Below are positions 17,818 through 26,853 of a stretch of 64,000 nucleotides of DNA, one piece after another. The notes under the pieces were generated by a model. That model was given only the letters and a program-made list of their open reading frames with translations. It made no database searches and was not told where the DNA came from. The translations under genes were made by a program, and so were the position numbers. The first letter of the stretch is position 1, and every line of letters starts with the position of its first letter. Source of the stretch: JAKFDI01 sp044508835 (lineage in GTDB: Bacteria > Pseudomonadota > Gammaproteobacteria > Burkholderiales > Burkholderiaceae_C). Where the stretch lies: NCBI GenBank assembly GCA_044508835.1, contig JBIQHD010000016.1, positions 1 to 64,000 on the forward strand, written 5' to 3'.

Positions 17818-19224
17818 CTACTGAGCTGCCAGCGTTTCGGCCACGGCTGCCGTGCTCGGCGCGACCAGCCGCGCGTGCCAGAACGGGTTGAACAGGCTGG
17901 CGAGCTCTTCGCGCCCATCGTCCCGGGCCGACAGCCGTTCGAAATAGACCTCCACCGCCGAGAGGGCCGCCATCGAGCGGCCGTCGCCCGGACCCATCAG
18001 CGCCAGGTGCCCGGTGGGCTGCGCGTGGGCCGCGCGGCCGGTGACGTGCAGGTCGTCGCTGCGGCGGTTGACCCGCACGGCGAATCGTGCGGCCGGCCGT
18101 GCTGCCGACAGCGCCGCCGGACTCAGCTCGTAGAAGGCGGGCAGGCCCGCATAGGAAAGGGTCGCGTGGTTGCCCACGGCCCAGGAGGCCGTGTCGCCAT
18201 TGCGTCCGCTCCCGCCCAGGTCGCTGGTCGACAGGCCGTCACCGGCGCCGGCTTCGGCCGACCCGTAGCCCAGTGGCGTCTCCCGCGAACGGCACTTTCC
18301 CTTGCGCATGTACTTGCCGTGCCATGCCGAGGTGTCGACGGCCTCCCATTCGTCCAGTCCGAGCCGGGTTCCGCCACCGCGCGCCAGTTCGTCGAACTTG
18401 ATGCCGTTCACGCCCACGCAGGTCGGAAAGATCGTCTTCCGGTCGAAGCTGCGTTGCCTGACGAACGGGTCCTGGAATGCCGCCGTCTCGACCGTCGCCC
18501 GCATGCGCTCCCGGTCGCCGTGCTTGTAGCGGTGGATCATGGGGCCGCCGCCGTCGAAGCCGAAGAACGTGTCCTGCACGACGACGGCCGAGCCCTGTGC
18601 GCCTCCGAAACCGTCGTAGTTGCGGTCGACGACGGCCTGCACGGCGTTCCGCCGGGCCACGGGCATCGTGGCCAGCAGAACGTCCTTGGTGCCGGGAGGC
18701 TGCATGCGGACGTGGTTGATGCCGTTGCTCGTGGAGGCAAGCGACTGGCTCGAGATGCGCAGGGTGGGGGAGATGTAGTTGACGTACATGTCGAACAGGT
18801 TCACGCCGGTATAGGCCTGAACCGCGGCGTTTCCGCCATAGGTGACCGCCAGCGGCAGCACCCCTTTGGCCGTCAGGCAGAACCGGACGCAGATGTCGCC
18901 CGGCGAAGGCGTCTGCATGCCGTAGGACGCGGCGATGCCCTCGACGTACCTGTTCCACGAGGCCAGGGCGGTGAGCTGGCCGATGGCGACGGTGTTGGCC
19001 ATCACCGCGCGGTTGCTGTAGGCCTCGAAGTTCATGAGGCGGGCCATGACGAGGCCTCCGCTGTACGCCGCGGCGTCGGCGGCGTTGGTGGCGGTGACAC
19101 GCTCGCGGATCAGCTGGCCGGCGTTGAAAAGAAAGAACAGCATGCCCGCACTGACGACGAGCACGAACAACCCCAGCAGCATGGCTTGGCCTCGCTGCGG
19201 GCGAGCGACACTTCCGGTGGGCAT
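17818..19224 (-). CDS. tadG: TadG-like pilus assembly protein
   Basis: A 468-residue protein starting MPTGSVARPQRGQAMLLGLF with a GQAMLLGL-type leader and membrane helix, then RERVTATNAADAAAYSGGLVMARLMNFEAYSNRAVMANTVAIGQ, the N-terminal pattern of the Tad/TadG family in betaproteobacteria. The remaining ~380 residues face outward and are not recognised. GGGGAGGAC lies just upstream of the start at 19224. It is the second gene of the operon after flp. Confidence 0.82.
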   Translation of the reverse strand: MPTGSVARPQRGQAMLLGLFVLVVSAGMLFFLFNAGQLIRERVTATNAADAAAYSGGLVMARLMNFEAYSNRAVMANTVAIGQLTALASWNRYVEGIAASYGMQTPSPGDICVRFCLTAKGVLPLAVTYGGNAAVQAYTGVNLFDMYVNYISPTLRISSQSLASTSNGINHVRMQPPGTKDVLLATMPVARRNAVQAVVDRNYDGFGGAQGSAVVVQDTFFGFDGGGPMIHRYKHGDRERMRATVETAAFQDPFVRQRSFDRKTIFPTCVGVNGIKFDELARGGGTRLGLDEWEAVDTSAWHGKYMRKGKCRSRETPLGYGSAEAGAGDGLSTSDLGGSGRNGDTASWAVGNHATLSYAGLPAFYELSPAALSAARPAARFAVRVNRRSDDLHVTGRAAHAQPTGHLALMGPGDGRSMAALSAVEVYFERLSARDDGREELASLFNPFWHARLVAPSTAAVAETLAAQ

Positions 19225-19294
19225 GCTGTCCTCCCCAAGGACCACACGCCGCAGCGCTTTTCTTCTTCGGGTGCGCTGCGGCGGGAACGAACGA

Positions 19295-19588
19295 TTACTT
19301 GCTTTTCTGGTTGGTGTAGTCGTCCAGCGTGGCTTTCGTGTTCGCCTGCGTCGCGGCCGCGGTGGCCGAGGTTCCTGCCGCCTGGCGAGCCGCCGCTCCA
19401 TTGCCGCCGGCGATTTCCTGCGCCACCGCGGCGGTCTGGTTGCGCACCGTCTGGCCGAAGTACTGGTACACGGCAATGGCGGCCACGGCGATGAGCGCCA
19501 CCACGATCACGTACTCGGTCATTCCCTGGCCGCGCTGATGCGCACGGCAGCGCTTGCGATGCAGCGAGGCATCGGCTGCTTTTCTCAT
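19295..19588 (-). CDS. flp: Flp-type major pilin
   Basis: A 97-residue prepilin. A basic leader MRKAADASLHRKRCRAHQRG is followed by QGMTEYVIVVALIAVAAIAV, the Flp motif: cleavage after Gly, Glu/Tyr at +3/+4 and a hydrophobic helix. The Ala/Thr/Gln-rich tail (~55 residues) is longer than in the shortest Flp pilins. GGGAGGAAG precedes the start. It is the first gene of the Tad operon, so the promoter lies upstream in 19589-19913. Confidence 0.88.
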   Translation of the reverse strand: MRKAADASLHRKRCRAHQRGQGMTEYVIVVALIAVAAIAVYQYFGQTVRNQTAAVAQEIAGGNGAAARQAAGTSATAAATQANTKATLDDYTNQKSK

Positions 19589-19913
19589 GGCTTCCTCCCG
19601 TCCTTTTTTTGGGGCATGACTTCTGTCATGCGGGGCGAAGTATTCCGTTCCTTCCGTCAGCCCTCCCGGCCGGTCTGTTTCGGGTTGCTTCATGGCGGGC
19701 GCGCCGGCTTTCTCCCTAAGGTCGAAAAAGTGGCGTGAATGCGCATGAAACACGCGGTTTGCATCGCGTACCGCCGGTAACAAGCGCAACGTCTGACCGA
19801 AAGGGATTGCCGACGCGCCGCAATGGCTGCTACGCGCGCGAGTCAATATGAGGCGATGCGTGTCTGCCTTGGCCGGCGATGCCTCCATGCCAGCCGCATA
19901 GACCGCGACACGG
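19589..19913. other. Intergenic region with the likely Tad operon leader
   Basis: 325 bases without a gene, between the flp start and the end of the Lnt-like gene, both read leftward. Just ahead of flp lies an inverted repeat, GCATGAC at 19614-19620 and GTCATGC at 19625-19631, which would form a hairpin in the flp leader, followed by an A-rich run before the Shine-Dalgarno. No convincing sigma-70 or sigma-54 promoter was found by eye. The operon promoter is expected here. Confidence 0.5.
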
Positions 19914-21374
19914 TCACGGGAATTCCGGCACGCTCACGTTCCAGATGTCCGCGTCTTCCGGCGCGCGCTGCGCCACATGCCCATCGGGTGCGATCAGCGC
20001 GCTGCCGCCGGGGACGGCGGCGACCAGAAGCCATTGCCGGGTCTCGGCGGCCCGCCAGCGGGCCATGGCGAGCTGATGGGCGATGGCGCGCCGACCGGGG
20101 AACCAGCTCATGTCGCTGAGAAGCACCAGCCACTGCCGGCCCTGCGCGCGGCGAGCGGCCAGCCGCGGCGAGCCGATGTCCTGGCAGATCAGCACGCCGG
20201 GCATGAGCCCGGCCCTCTGGGGAGCGAAGCCGGGGCTCAGGTCCTGATAGGGCATCTGCATGACCGGCTTCGCCCATTGCAGCCAGTGCGGAAAGTATTC
20301 CGAGAAGATGAACAGAAGGCGCTTGTCCACGAATTCGATGGGCTCGCCGGGCGCCAGCGCGATCGCCGTGTTGAAGCCGCGCCCGTTCGACTCCCGGAAG
20401 CTGCCGATGACGAGCGTCTTGCGCTGTGAGAGGGCATGGAAGCGGGCCTTCACGCCAGCCGGCAACGAATCCCACGGCAAGGGCAACGAGGTCTCGGGAA
20501 AGACGACGACGTCGCCCGTCGACTGCTCGGCGCGCCGAAGCATTGCTTCGGTTCTCTCGCGCAGCGTGTCGCGGTCGTACTTCTGCTGCGGCGTGGCGCG
20601 AAGGAGAACGACCGACACGGTGGAGGCCTGCACGGAGGGCGTGCTGCTGCCGTGCCCGGCCGCGGCCAGCAGCAGCATCAGGCCAGCGGCCGCGGCGGCG
20701 AGGCTCGCGGCGTGCCGGGGCCTGGGTGCCGTGGCGGCGAGCGTCCAGGCGGCGGCGGCGACGAGTGCGACGAACGTGGCACCGGCGCCGTAGGCGCCGA
20801 GGTACGGTGCCGTGTTCAGCCAGGGGGAATCGGTCAGGCCGTAGGCGATCTTTCCGAGGGGCCAGTGCAGGAGCTCGGTTCGTGCCCATTCCCACATCGC
20901 CACGGCGGCACCGAGGACTGCGCCGCGCGCCACGGGTGAACGACCGGCGCCCATCGCCACCAGCGTCGCCGCAGCATAGCCGCTCGCGGTGAAGAGCCCG
21001 GCCGCCAGTGCGACGAGGCCTCGCCAGAAGAGCCCGGGCGAGAAGTTGGCGGCAAAGGCTTCGCCGATGACGTCCGACGAGACGGTGAAGAGGGCGACCC
21101 AATAGAGCACCACCGGCAACGCCGCGCGGGCATGGCGTCCGAGCCAGGGACCGCCGGATCCGGGCGTGGCGGATGTCGGGCGGCCAATGGTGAGGAACGC
21201 AGCGAACAGGCTGAGCGCGAACAACGCCCACGCGGACGACTGGACCATCGCCGCCCCGCCGAGCGCCCCGAGCGCCGTGCAGAGCACGACCTTCCAGCGA
21301 CCGCGGACGTGCCCGAACGGGCTTGCAGAACGGTGCGAGACCGACTCGCTTGCGGACACGGCGTCTCCCCCCAT
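19914..21374 (-). CDS. Apolipoprotein N-acyltransferase-like protein (CN hydrolase)
   Basis: A 486-residue protein with about six to seven N-terminal membrane helices (to ~residue 235) and a C-terminal carbon-nitrogen hydrolase domain, the architecture of Lnt. A Glu-Lys-Cys triad is visible: FPETSLPLPW (Glu294), VDKRLLFIFSEYFP (Lys351) and GVLICQDIG (Cys397). In classical Lnt the Cys is followed by Tyr-Glu; here it is Gln-Asp. The length is slightly below normal for Lnt (~510-540). It may be a second, divergent acyltransferase serving exported proteins of its neighbourhood rather than the housekeeping enzyme. Confidence 0.75.
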   Translation of the reverse strand: MGGDAVSASESVSHRSASPFGHVRGRWKVVLCTALGALGGAAMVQSSAWALFALSLFAAFLTIGRPTSATPGSGGPWLGRHARAALPVVLYWVALFTVSSDVIGEAFAANFSPGLFWRGLVALAAGLFTASGYAAATLVAMGAGRSPVARGAVLGAAVAMWEWARTELLHWPLGKIAYGLTDSPWLNTAPYLGAYGAGATFVALVAAAAWTLAATAPRPRHAASLAAAAAGLMLLLAAAGHGSSTPSVQASTVSVVLLRATPQQKYDRDTLRERTEAMLRRAEQSTGDVVVFPETSLPLPWDSLPAGVKARFHALSQRKTLVIGSFRESNGRGFNTAIALAPGEPIEFVDKRLLFIFSEYFPHWLQWAKPVMQMPYQDLSPGFAPQRAGLMPGVLICQDIGSPRLAARRAQGRQWLVLLSDMSWFPGRRAIAHQLAMARWRAAETRQWLLVAAVPGGSALIAPDGHVAQRAPEDADIWNVSVPEFP

Positions 21375-21467
21375 TCGATCTTGCGGTGCGTGTGGCTCGC
21401 ACCGATCCCGTCATGTTGCCGGACTGCCCGATGACGCCGCGCGAGAGAACGTCCGCGCCCTCTCGAC

Positions 21468-22454
21468 TCAGGGTGAGTTGCGCGTGACGGCGCGCTTGAG
21501 CGCGAAGAGCGGCGCCAGCAGCCAGGGCATGGCGGCGTAGACGAACAAGCGCAGGCGCAGCCGGAGCTTGACCCCGCTCGCCTGCCGCACCGCCCGCACC
21601 TGCTCGCGCAGCCCGTCGGCGGCGAACAGCGCCGCGACGAAGCGCTCGCGTTCGAGCATCGCGCGCAGGGTGGGGCCCACCTCGTCCAGGCAGCCGATGC
21701 GCTGCGCATCGCGCAGCAGCTGTTCGGCTTCGATCAGCGCGTGGCGGTTGTTGGCGAGCAGGCGCCGCACGACGTCGCGCGCATGCAGGTTGCGCACGCG
21801 CCGCGAGACGCCGCCGCGCCGGTAGTGCACGAGCGGCTCGCGCAGGGTCAGCGCGCCGCCGCTGCCGATGGCGCGGAACACCATGAGCAGGTCTTCCGCC
21901 ACGGTGCCTTCCGGCAAGGGCTCGAAGCGGTCGAACAGGCGCTTGGTCCAGGCCTGCGCGGCGCCGATCACGTAGGGCTGGCGCGCCGCCCAGTCGGCCG
22001 GGGTGCGCCAGTTCTGCAGGTCGTCGGGCACGATGGGGTCGTGGGTGTGCCCCTGCGCGTCGATGTCGATCAGGCCGGTGGCGATCAGGTCCGGACGCCG
22101 CCCATGGTCGAGCCATGCCTGCACCACGCGCTCGCAGCGCTGCGGCATGGAGACGTCGTCGCCGGCGGCGATCACCAGCAGCTCGCCCCGCGCCCGCGCC
22201 GCGAGGCGGCTGAGGTTCGCGCCGATCCCGACGTTTCGCTCGTTGCGGATCAACTGCACGGCGTGCGGGCCGCCGTATCCAGCGACGGCCGCCTGCATCC
22301 GTTCCCAGGTGCCGTCGGACGATGCGTCGTCGGCGGCGAGGATCTCCAGCGGGCCGTAGGTCTGCGCCAGCGCGCCCGCGAGGGCCTCGCCCACCGTGTC
22401 CTGCTGGTTGTAGGTGATGAGCAGGATGGAGACGAGCGGCCGGCCGGCGTCCAC
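21468..22454 (-). CDS. Family 2 glycosyltransferase
   Basis: A 328-residue GT-A enzyme. The N-terminus VSILLITYNQQDTVGEALAGAL and ILAADDASSDGTWE are the nucleotide-sugar binding strand and first acidic motif; AAGDDVSMP is the metal-binding DxD-like motif. The GTG start at 22454 has GGAGGG six bases upstream and follows the methyltransferase stop within two bases. A basic C-terminal helix (KLRLRLRLFVYAAMPWLLAPLF) may attach it to the membrane. It probably acts in surface polysaccharide synthesis; acceptor unknown. Confidence 0.85.
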   Translation of the reverse strand: MDAGRPLVSILLITYNQQDTVGEALAGALAQTYGPLEILAADDASSDGTWERMQAAVAGYGGPHAVQLIRNERNVGIGANLSRLAARARGELLVIAAGDDVSMPQRCERVVQAWLDHGRRPDLIATGLIDIDAQGHTHDPIVPDDLQNWRTPADWAARQPYVIGAAQAWTKRLFDRFEPLPEGTVAEDLLMVFRAIGSGGALTLREPLVHYRRGGVSRRVRNLHARDVVRRLLANNRHALIEAEQLLRDAQRIGCLDEVGPTLRAMLERERFVAALFAADGLREQVRAVRQASGVKLRLRLRLFVYAAMPWLLAPLFALKRAVTRNSP

Positions 22455-22455
22455 G

Positions 22456-23286
22456 TCAGGCCCTCCGCCTGGCGGTGAAGGTGACCAGTGCGGGGTTGGC
22501 TTCCTCGCGCTGCATATGGAGCTCGAAGCCCGCCCGCTCGCAGCGCGCGGGGAAGTCGTCGCCGAATTCGTAGAACACCAGGAAGTCGTCGGCCGCCGCG
22601 GCCGGCGCCCCGTGATGGCTGGGCGGCAGCAGGTGCACCACGTGCCCGTTCTCGAGCCGTGCCCGCTGGCGCGTGGGGCGGTCCCACACGACGGGCGTGG
22701 TGAACACGTGCGCGCCGCCGGGCCTGAGCACGCGACGGATCTCGCGGAGGGCGCGGTCGATGTCGGGCACGTGCTCCAGCGTGTCGGAGGTGACGACCAG
22801 GTCGAAGCTGGCATCGGCGTACGACAGGGCCATCAGGTCCTGCGAGGGCACGTCCGGGCGCCGGCTGCCGTACTCGGAGTAGCGAAGGCCCGGGCACCGG
22901 GCCAGAAAGCGATGCAGGTTGCCGGCCGAGTTGATCTCGGCGATGGCCAGACTGCGCGCGCGCGCATCACGGAACAGCGATCGCAGCCGCGTGGCCGCGG
23001 TGCCGTGCCGGGCGTTGACCTCGTCGACGATCGCCCGGGCCAGTCCCGAACTGCGCAGGCTGGAGCCGCACCAGGCGCAGCAGCTGCCTTCGCGCTCGTC
23101 CATCCAGCGCGCCCACTGGGGCGTCAGCGCCCAGGCGGCGACGAGCTCCGGCCAGAGCGAGGGCCGGTGCAGCGGCCGGCCGCGGAAGCCGCAGGTGCCG
23201 CACACCGGCCCGCCGGCGGCGCGGCTGTCGCGAATCTCCCGGGCGCGGCGGGCCGCGCGCCGCAGTCGATGCCAAAGACGGCTCAT
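22456..23286 (-). CDS. SAM-dependent methyltransferase with N-terminal Cys pairs
   Basis: A 276-residue protein. Residues ~28-32 and ~69-73 carry CGTCG and CAWCG, a possible zinc site. The C-terminal part is a Methyltransf_11-type domain: FDLVVTSDTLEHVPDIDRALREIRRVLRPGG (motifs III-IV), preceded by a poorly conserved glycine loop. Such proteins occur in O-antigen and glycan clusters. The start overlaps the stop of the next methyltransferase gene (ATGA). Confidence 0.8.
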   Translation of the reverse strand: MSRLWHRLRRAARRAREIRDSRAAGGPVCGTCGFRGRPLHRPSLWPELVAAWALTPQWARWMDEREGSCCAWCGSSLRSSGLARAIVDEVNARHGTAATRLRSLFRDARARSLAIAEINSAGNLHRFLARCPGLRYSEYGSRRPDVPSQDLMALSYADASFDLVVTSDTLEHVPDIDRALREIRRVLRPGGAHVFTTPVVWDRPTRQRARLENGHVVHLLPPSHHGAPAAAADDFLVFYEFGDDFPARCERAGFELHMQREEANPALVTFTARRRA

Positions 23287-23948
23287 GGCCGCGCGAACAG
23301 GTCGCCGAACAGCTTGGTCTTCAGGCCCCGCCGCAGCGACTTGGCCGTGGCCGTCAGCGCATAGCGCTCGTCGAGCGTGCGGCGCAGGGTGGCGTCGAGG
23401 CGGCGGCCGTCATCGCCGCGCAGGCCGATGAAGTACAGGTCCCGGCTGACGTGGTTGACCCAGCAGCCCCAGTCCGACAGCCAGCCGGCCAGGTGCACGC
23501 CGCCCTGCAGCAGCGCCGGCGTGAGGTTGCGGTAGTAGTCCCAGCGCGCCTGCACCGTGAACGGCGAGGCGTCGGGATTGGTCCGGGTGGTGCCGTGCTC
23601 CATGCGCCCGGTGCTCGCGCAGGTGACGAGCACCGTGCCGCCGGGCCGGCACATGCGCAGCATGTTGGCGAAGGTCTCGCGCCAGAACGGGTTGTGCTCG
23701 AAACACTCGGCGGAGATGACGGTGTCGAAGCTGCCCGAGGGCAGCTCGAGCAGCTGGCCCGGGCACGCGACGTCGACGCCCGGTCCGAGCTGCAGGTCGG
23801 CGCCGGTGTAGTCGCAGTCCGAGAAGAGCTGCCGCACCGATCCGTTGATGTCGAGCGCGCCGACCTCCAGGACACGGGCCCGGTCGAAGGCGCCCGGCAT
23901 GAACGCCTTGGCGGTGGAAAAGAATTCGTTCTGTTCTGGGTGCGCCAT
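23283..23948 (-). CDS. SAM-dependent methyltransferase
   Basis: A 221-residue class I methyltransferase: VLEVGALDINGSVR (motif I), FDTVISAECFEHNPFW and LRMCRPGGTVLVTCAS (motifs III-IV). The start at 23948 (MAHPEQNEF) leaves a short divergent promoter region before the heptosyltransferase-like gene. It forms a leftward unit with the next methyltransferase and the family 2 glycosyltransferase, with 4-base and 2-base junctions, so a joint role in decorating a surface glycan is likely. Confidence 0.8.
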   Translation of the reverse strand: MAHPEQNEFFSTAKAFMPGAFDRARVLEVGALDINGSVRQLFSDCDYTGADLQLGPGVDVACPGQLLELPSGSFDTVISAECFEHNPFWRETFANMLRMCRPGGTVLVTCASTGRMEHGTTRTNPDASPFTVQARWDYYRNLTPALLQGGVHLAGWLSDWGCWVNHVSRDLYFIGLRGDDGRRLDATLRRTLDERYALTATAKSLRRGLKTKLFGDLFARP

Positions 23949-24037
23949 ACGAGTGATTCGTGCAAGTCCGATCGGGGGCCGGCGCACCGTGCCGGGCTTC
24001 CGGGCGCAGCCGTCCGCCCGGGTGGGCGGCTACGATC

Positions 24038-25153
24038 ATGGGCATGTTTCAACCGCGAAGAATCGTCATTATCGTCACGCAGCAACTGGGGGACGTCCTG
24101 CTGTCCACGCCGCTGATCTCGGCGGCGAAGGCCCGCTGGCCCGAGGCGCAGGTCGACGTGCTCGGCTTCGAGGGAACGCTGGGCATGCTGCGCGGCAATG
24201 GCGAAGTCCATCGCTTGGTCGAGATCAGGCGCAACGCGGGCTGGGGCGCGCAGCTCGCCTTCGCGGCCCGCCTGTGGCGCAGCTACGACCTCGCGCTCGT
24301 GACGCAGGCCGGCGATCGGGCGCACCTCTACGGCTGGATCGCCGCGCCGCGGCGCAGCGCCTTGATCCCGCTCGTCGGCGGGAACCGCTGGTGGAAGAAG
24401 CTGCTGGCCACGGACCGTTTCGTCGGCGTGCGCGACCGGCACACGGTGCTCGAGAAGCTGCAGCTCCTGTCGCCGTGGGTGGACTTCGGCGACCGCGGCG
24501 TGGCGGTGACCGCCCCGGCGGCCGCGGCCTTGCCGCCGGAGATCGAACAGGCGCTGCGACGCCCGCGCGTGGTGGTCCACGTGCCGTCGATGTGGCGCTA
24601 CAAGCAATGGCCCGTCGCGCACTACCGCGCGGTGATCGCAGGCCTGGCGGCGGACGGCGTGCAGGTCGTCCTGACCGGCGCGTCGGGCGCGCACGACCAG
24701 GCGCTGGTGGCGCAGGTGCGCGATGCCGCGCAGCCGCCGGCGGTGATCGACGTCTCGGGCAGGCTCGACCTGGGACAGCTGGCGACCCTGCTCGCGTCGA
24801 CCGACGTCTACCTGGGGCCCGACACCTCCATCACCCACCTGGCGGCGGCCGTCGGGGTTCCGGTGGTGGCGCTGTTCGGGCCGACCCGCCCGGTGAACTG
24901 GGGGCCGTGGCCGAACGGCCATCCCGCGGCCGCGCCCTGGGGCATGCGGGGCGACGAGCCCGAGCGGATCCAGCGGCGGCGGCCGGCGGCGGCCCTCGTG
25001 CTGATGCAGGGGCCGTCGCTGCCGGGCGTCGACTGCGTGCCCTGCGGCCGCGCGGGGTGCGACGACCACCGCGACAGCCGCAGCGCATGCCTGGAAGGCC
25101 TGCTGCCGGATCGCGTGCTCCGGGAGGTGCGCGCGTTGCTGCCCGCCGCCTGA
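24038..25153 (+). CDS. Family 9 glycosyltransferase (heptosyltransferase-like)
   Basis: A 371-residue GT-B enzyme. The N-terminal QQLGDVLLSTPLISAAKARWP and the C-terminal LGPDTSITHLAAAVGVPVVALFGPTRPVNWGPW are the GT9 hallmarks (donor site D-T/S-ITHLA). Family members add heptose to the lipopolysaccharide inner core. The start is MGMFQP at 24038, with an alternative at 24044; neither has a strong Shine-Dalgarno. It converges with the GT4 gene, leaving 10 bases between stops. A CVPCGRAGC segment near the end resembles the cysteine motif seen in some GT9 proteins. Confidence 0.87.
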   Translation: MGMFQPRRIVIIVTQQLGDVLLSTPLISAAKARWPEAQVDVLGFEGTLGMLRGNGEVHRLVEIRRNAGWGAQLAFAARLWRSYDLALVTQAGDRAHLYGWIAAPRRSALIPLVGGNRWWKKLLATDRFVGVRDRHTVLEKLQLLSPWVDFGDRGVAVTAPAAAALPPEIEQALRRPRVVVHVPSMWRYKQWPVAHYRAVIAGLAADGVQVVLTGASGAHDQALVAQVRDAAQPPAVIDVSGRLDLGQLATLLASTDVYLGPDTSITHLAAAVGVPVVALFGPTRPVNWGPWPNGHPAAAPWGMRGDEPERIQRRRPAAALVLMQGPSLPGVDCVPCGRAGCDDHRDSRSACLEGLLPDRVLREVRALLPAA

Positions 25154-25163
25154 CGGGTGCGTG

Positions 25164-26234
25164 TCAGCGGCTGCGCTGCAGTGCGTCGATCCAGCCGAGC
25201 AGCTGCGAGACGTGCCGGTCGACCGACGGGTCGTAGTCCAGCGCGGCGGCCGGGTCGGCGATCCGCAGGCTGCCGTCGCGCCAGCGCGAGAGCACGGTGT
25301 CGATGGCGGCGTCGAAGCTCGCCGGGTCGTCGAGCCGGAAGGGCAGCACGGCCGGCGGGCGTATGACCTCCACGCAGCCGGCCTCGTCGGCCGCGATCAC
25401 CGGCGTGCCGCACAGGACGGATTCGATGCTCACCAGCCCGAACGGCTCGTAGCGGGAAGGCAGCAGGGTGCAGTCGACGGCGCGGTAGAGATCCTCGATG
25501 TCCTGGCGGTAGCCCACGTGCAGCAGATTCGGCGCGCGCTCGTGCGTCGGGCGGCCGGCGACGACCAGGACGGCCGGGCGGTCCGTGCTTCCCAGGGCCT
25601 GCAGTGCCAGGTCCAGCCCCTTGCGCGAGTGGCCCGTCGACGCGAGAAGGAACGCCGCGCGGTCGCGGGGCAGCCCGAAGCGTTCGCGCAGCGCCAGGCG
25701 CTCTTCGTCGCCCACGGTGCTGAAGCGCGCCGTGTCGATGGGCGGGTAGGCCAGCTCGATCTTGGCCGCGGGAATGCCGTAGTGGCCCTGGATCTCCCGG
25801 GCCATCAGGCGCGAATGCGCCACGATGGTCCGCGCATGCTCGAAGTGCGCGCGCTCCAGGCGGATCTTCATCCGGTCCGACCAGCGGGTGCGCCGCCCCA
25901 TGGCCTCGAGGAACCCGGGGTGGTTGCCGCCGCAGACGGCGATGTCGGCTGCGGCGGTGAGGTTCAGGGCCACCAGCGGGAACCAGCCGTGCCGCGCCTT
26001 CAGCGCCCGCAGCTTGCGGTCGAACCAGGCGTCCTGCAGCTTTCCCGGCACGCCGAGCATCGAGGCGGCGCAGGGGTCGATCCATCCGTACTCTTCCAGC
26101 CGCGTGTCGAACCGCTTGGCCGCCACGGTCGGTCGGATGCCGCGGGCGTGCATGCCGCGGATGAGCGTCAGCAGGTAGCGCTCCATGCCGCCCGAGTGGC
26201 GCAGCGAGTGGTTGGACAGGACGACCTGGGTCAT
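25164..26234 (-). CDS. Family 4 glycosyltransferase
   Basis: A 356-residue GT-B enzyme similar to lipopolysaccharide core transferases of the WaaG type. The N-terminus has SLRHSGGMERYLLTLIRGM; the C-terminal donor domain has STGHSRKGLDLALQAL, VVAGRPT and SRYEPFGLVSIESVLCGTPVIA, containing the EPFGxxxxE motif. It is the last gene of the leftward unit msbA, AhpD-like enzyme, GT4, 22 bases behind the AhpD-like gene. Confidence 0.87.
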   Translation of the reverse strand: MTQVVLSNHSLRHSGGMERYLLTLIRGMHARGIRPTVAAKRFDTRLEEYGWIDPCAASMLGVPGKLQDAWFDRKLRALKARHGWFPLVALNLTAAADIAVCGGNHPGFLEAMGRRTRWSDRMKIRLERAHFEHARTIVAHSRLMAREIQGHYGIPAAKIELAYPPIDTARFSTVGDEERLALRERFGLPRDRAAFLLASTGHSRKGLDLALQALGSTDRPAVLVVAGRPTHERAPNLLHVGYRQDIEDLYRAVDCTLLPSRYEPFGLVSIESVLCGTPVIAADEAGCVEVIRPPAVLPFRLDDPASFDAAIDTVLSRWRDGSLRIADPAAALDYDPSVDRHVSQLLGWIDALQRSR

Positions 26235-26256
26235 GCCGGTTCGGTGCGTGCAGGTG

Positions 26257-26850
26257 TCAGCCGGCCTTCCGCGGCACCCGCCCCATCAGGTGGAACTCGT
26301 CGTTCGGCCGCATCGAGATGACGCTCGCCATGCGGTTGGACAGCCCGAAGAACGCCGTGATGCCGGCGATGTCCCAGGCGTCCTCGGCGCTGAAGCCGTG
26401 CTCGGCGAGGGCGGCGAAGTCGGCGTCGTCGACCGAGGCGGAATCGGTGCACACCTTCATCGCGAAGGCCAGCATGGCCTTCTGGCGCGGGGTGATGTCG
26501 GCCTTGCGGTAGTTGACCGCGACCTGGTCGGCGATCAGCGGGTTCTTCTCGTACACCCGCAGGATCGCGCCGTGCGCCACCACGCAGTACAGGCATTCGT
26601 TGGCGCCGCTGGTGGCGACGATGATCATCTCCTTCTCGCCCTTGGTCAGGCCGGAGTCGCGCAGCAGCAGCGCATCGTGGTAGGCGAGGAAGGCGCGCAG
26701 TTCGTCCGGGCGGTGGGCGAGCGTCAGGAAGACGTTCGGCACGAAGCCGGCCTTGCTCTGCACCTCGAGGATGCGTTCGCGCAGGTCGTCGGGCAGGCTG
26801 GCGACATCGGGCACCGGGTAGCGGCTGATCGGGCGGTCGGGCGTGTTCAT
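26257..26850 (-). CDS. Peroxidase-related AhpD-fold enzyme
   Basis: A 197-residue carboxymuconolactone decarboxylase/AhpD-fold protein of the peroxidase-related (alkylhydroperoxidase-like) type. The key motif is ANECLYCVVAHGA: Cys-x-x-Cys plus the downstream His of the proton relay. The first part (DLRERILEVQSKAGFVPNVFLTLAHRPD) matches the subfamily. A role in peroxide reduction is inferred from the family. It sits only 3 bases from msbA, so it is cotranscribed with a lipid transporter. Confidence 0.85.
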   Translation of the reverse strand: MNTPDRPISRYPVPDVASLPDDLRERILEVQSKAGFVPNVFLTLAHRPDELRAFLAYHDALLLRDSGLTKGEKEMIIVATSGANECLYCVVAHGAILRVYEKNPLIADQVAVNYRKADITPRQKAMLAFAMKVCTDSASVDDADFAALAEHGFSAEDAWDIAGITAFFGLSNRMASVISMRPNDEFHLMGRVPRKAG

Positions 26851-26853
26851 GTT

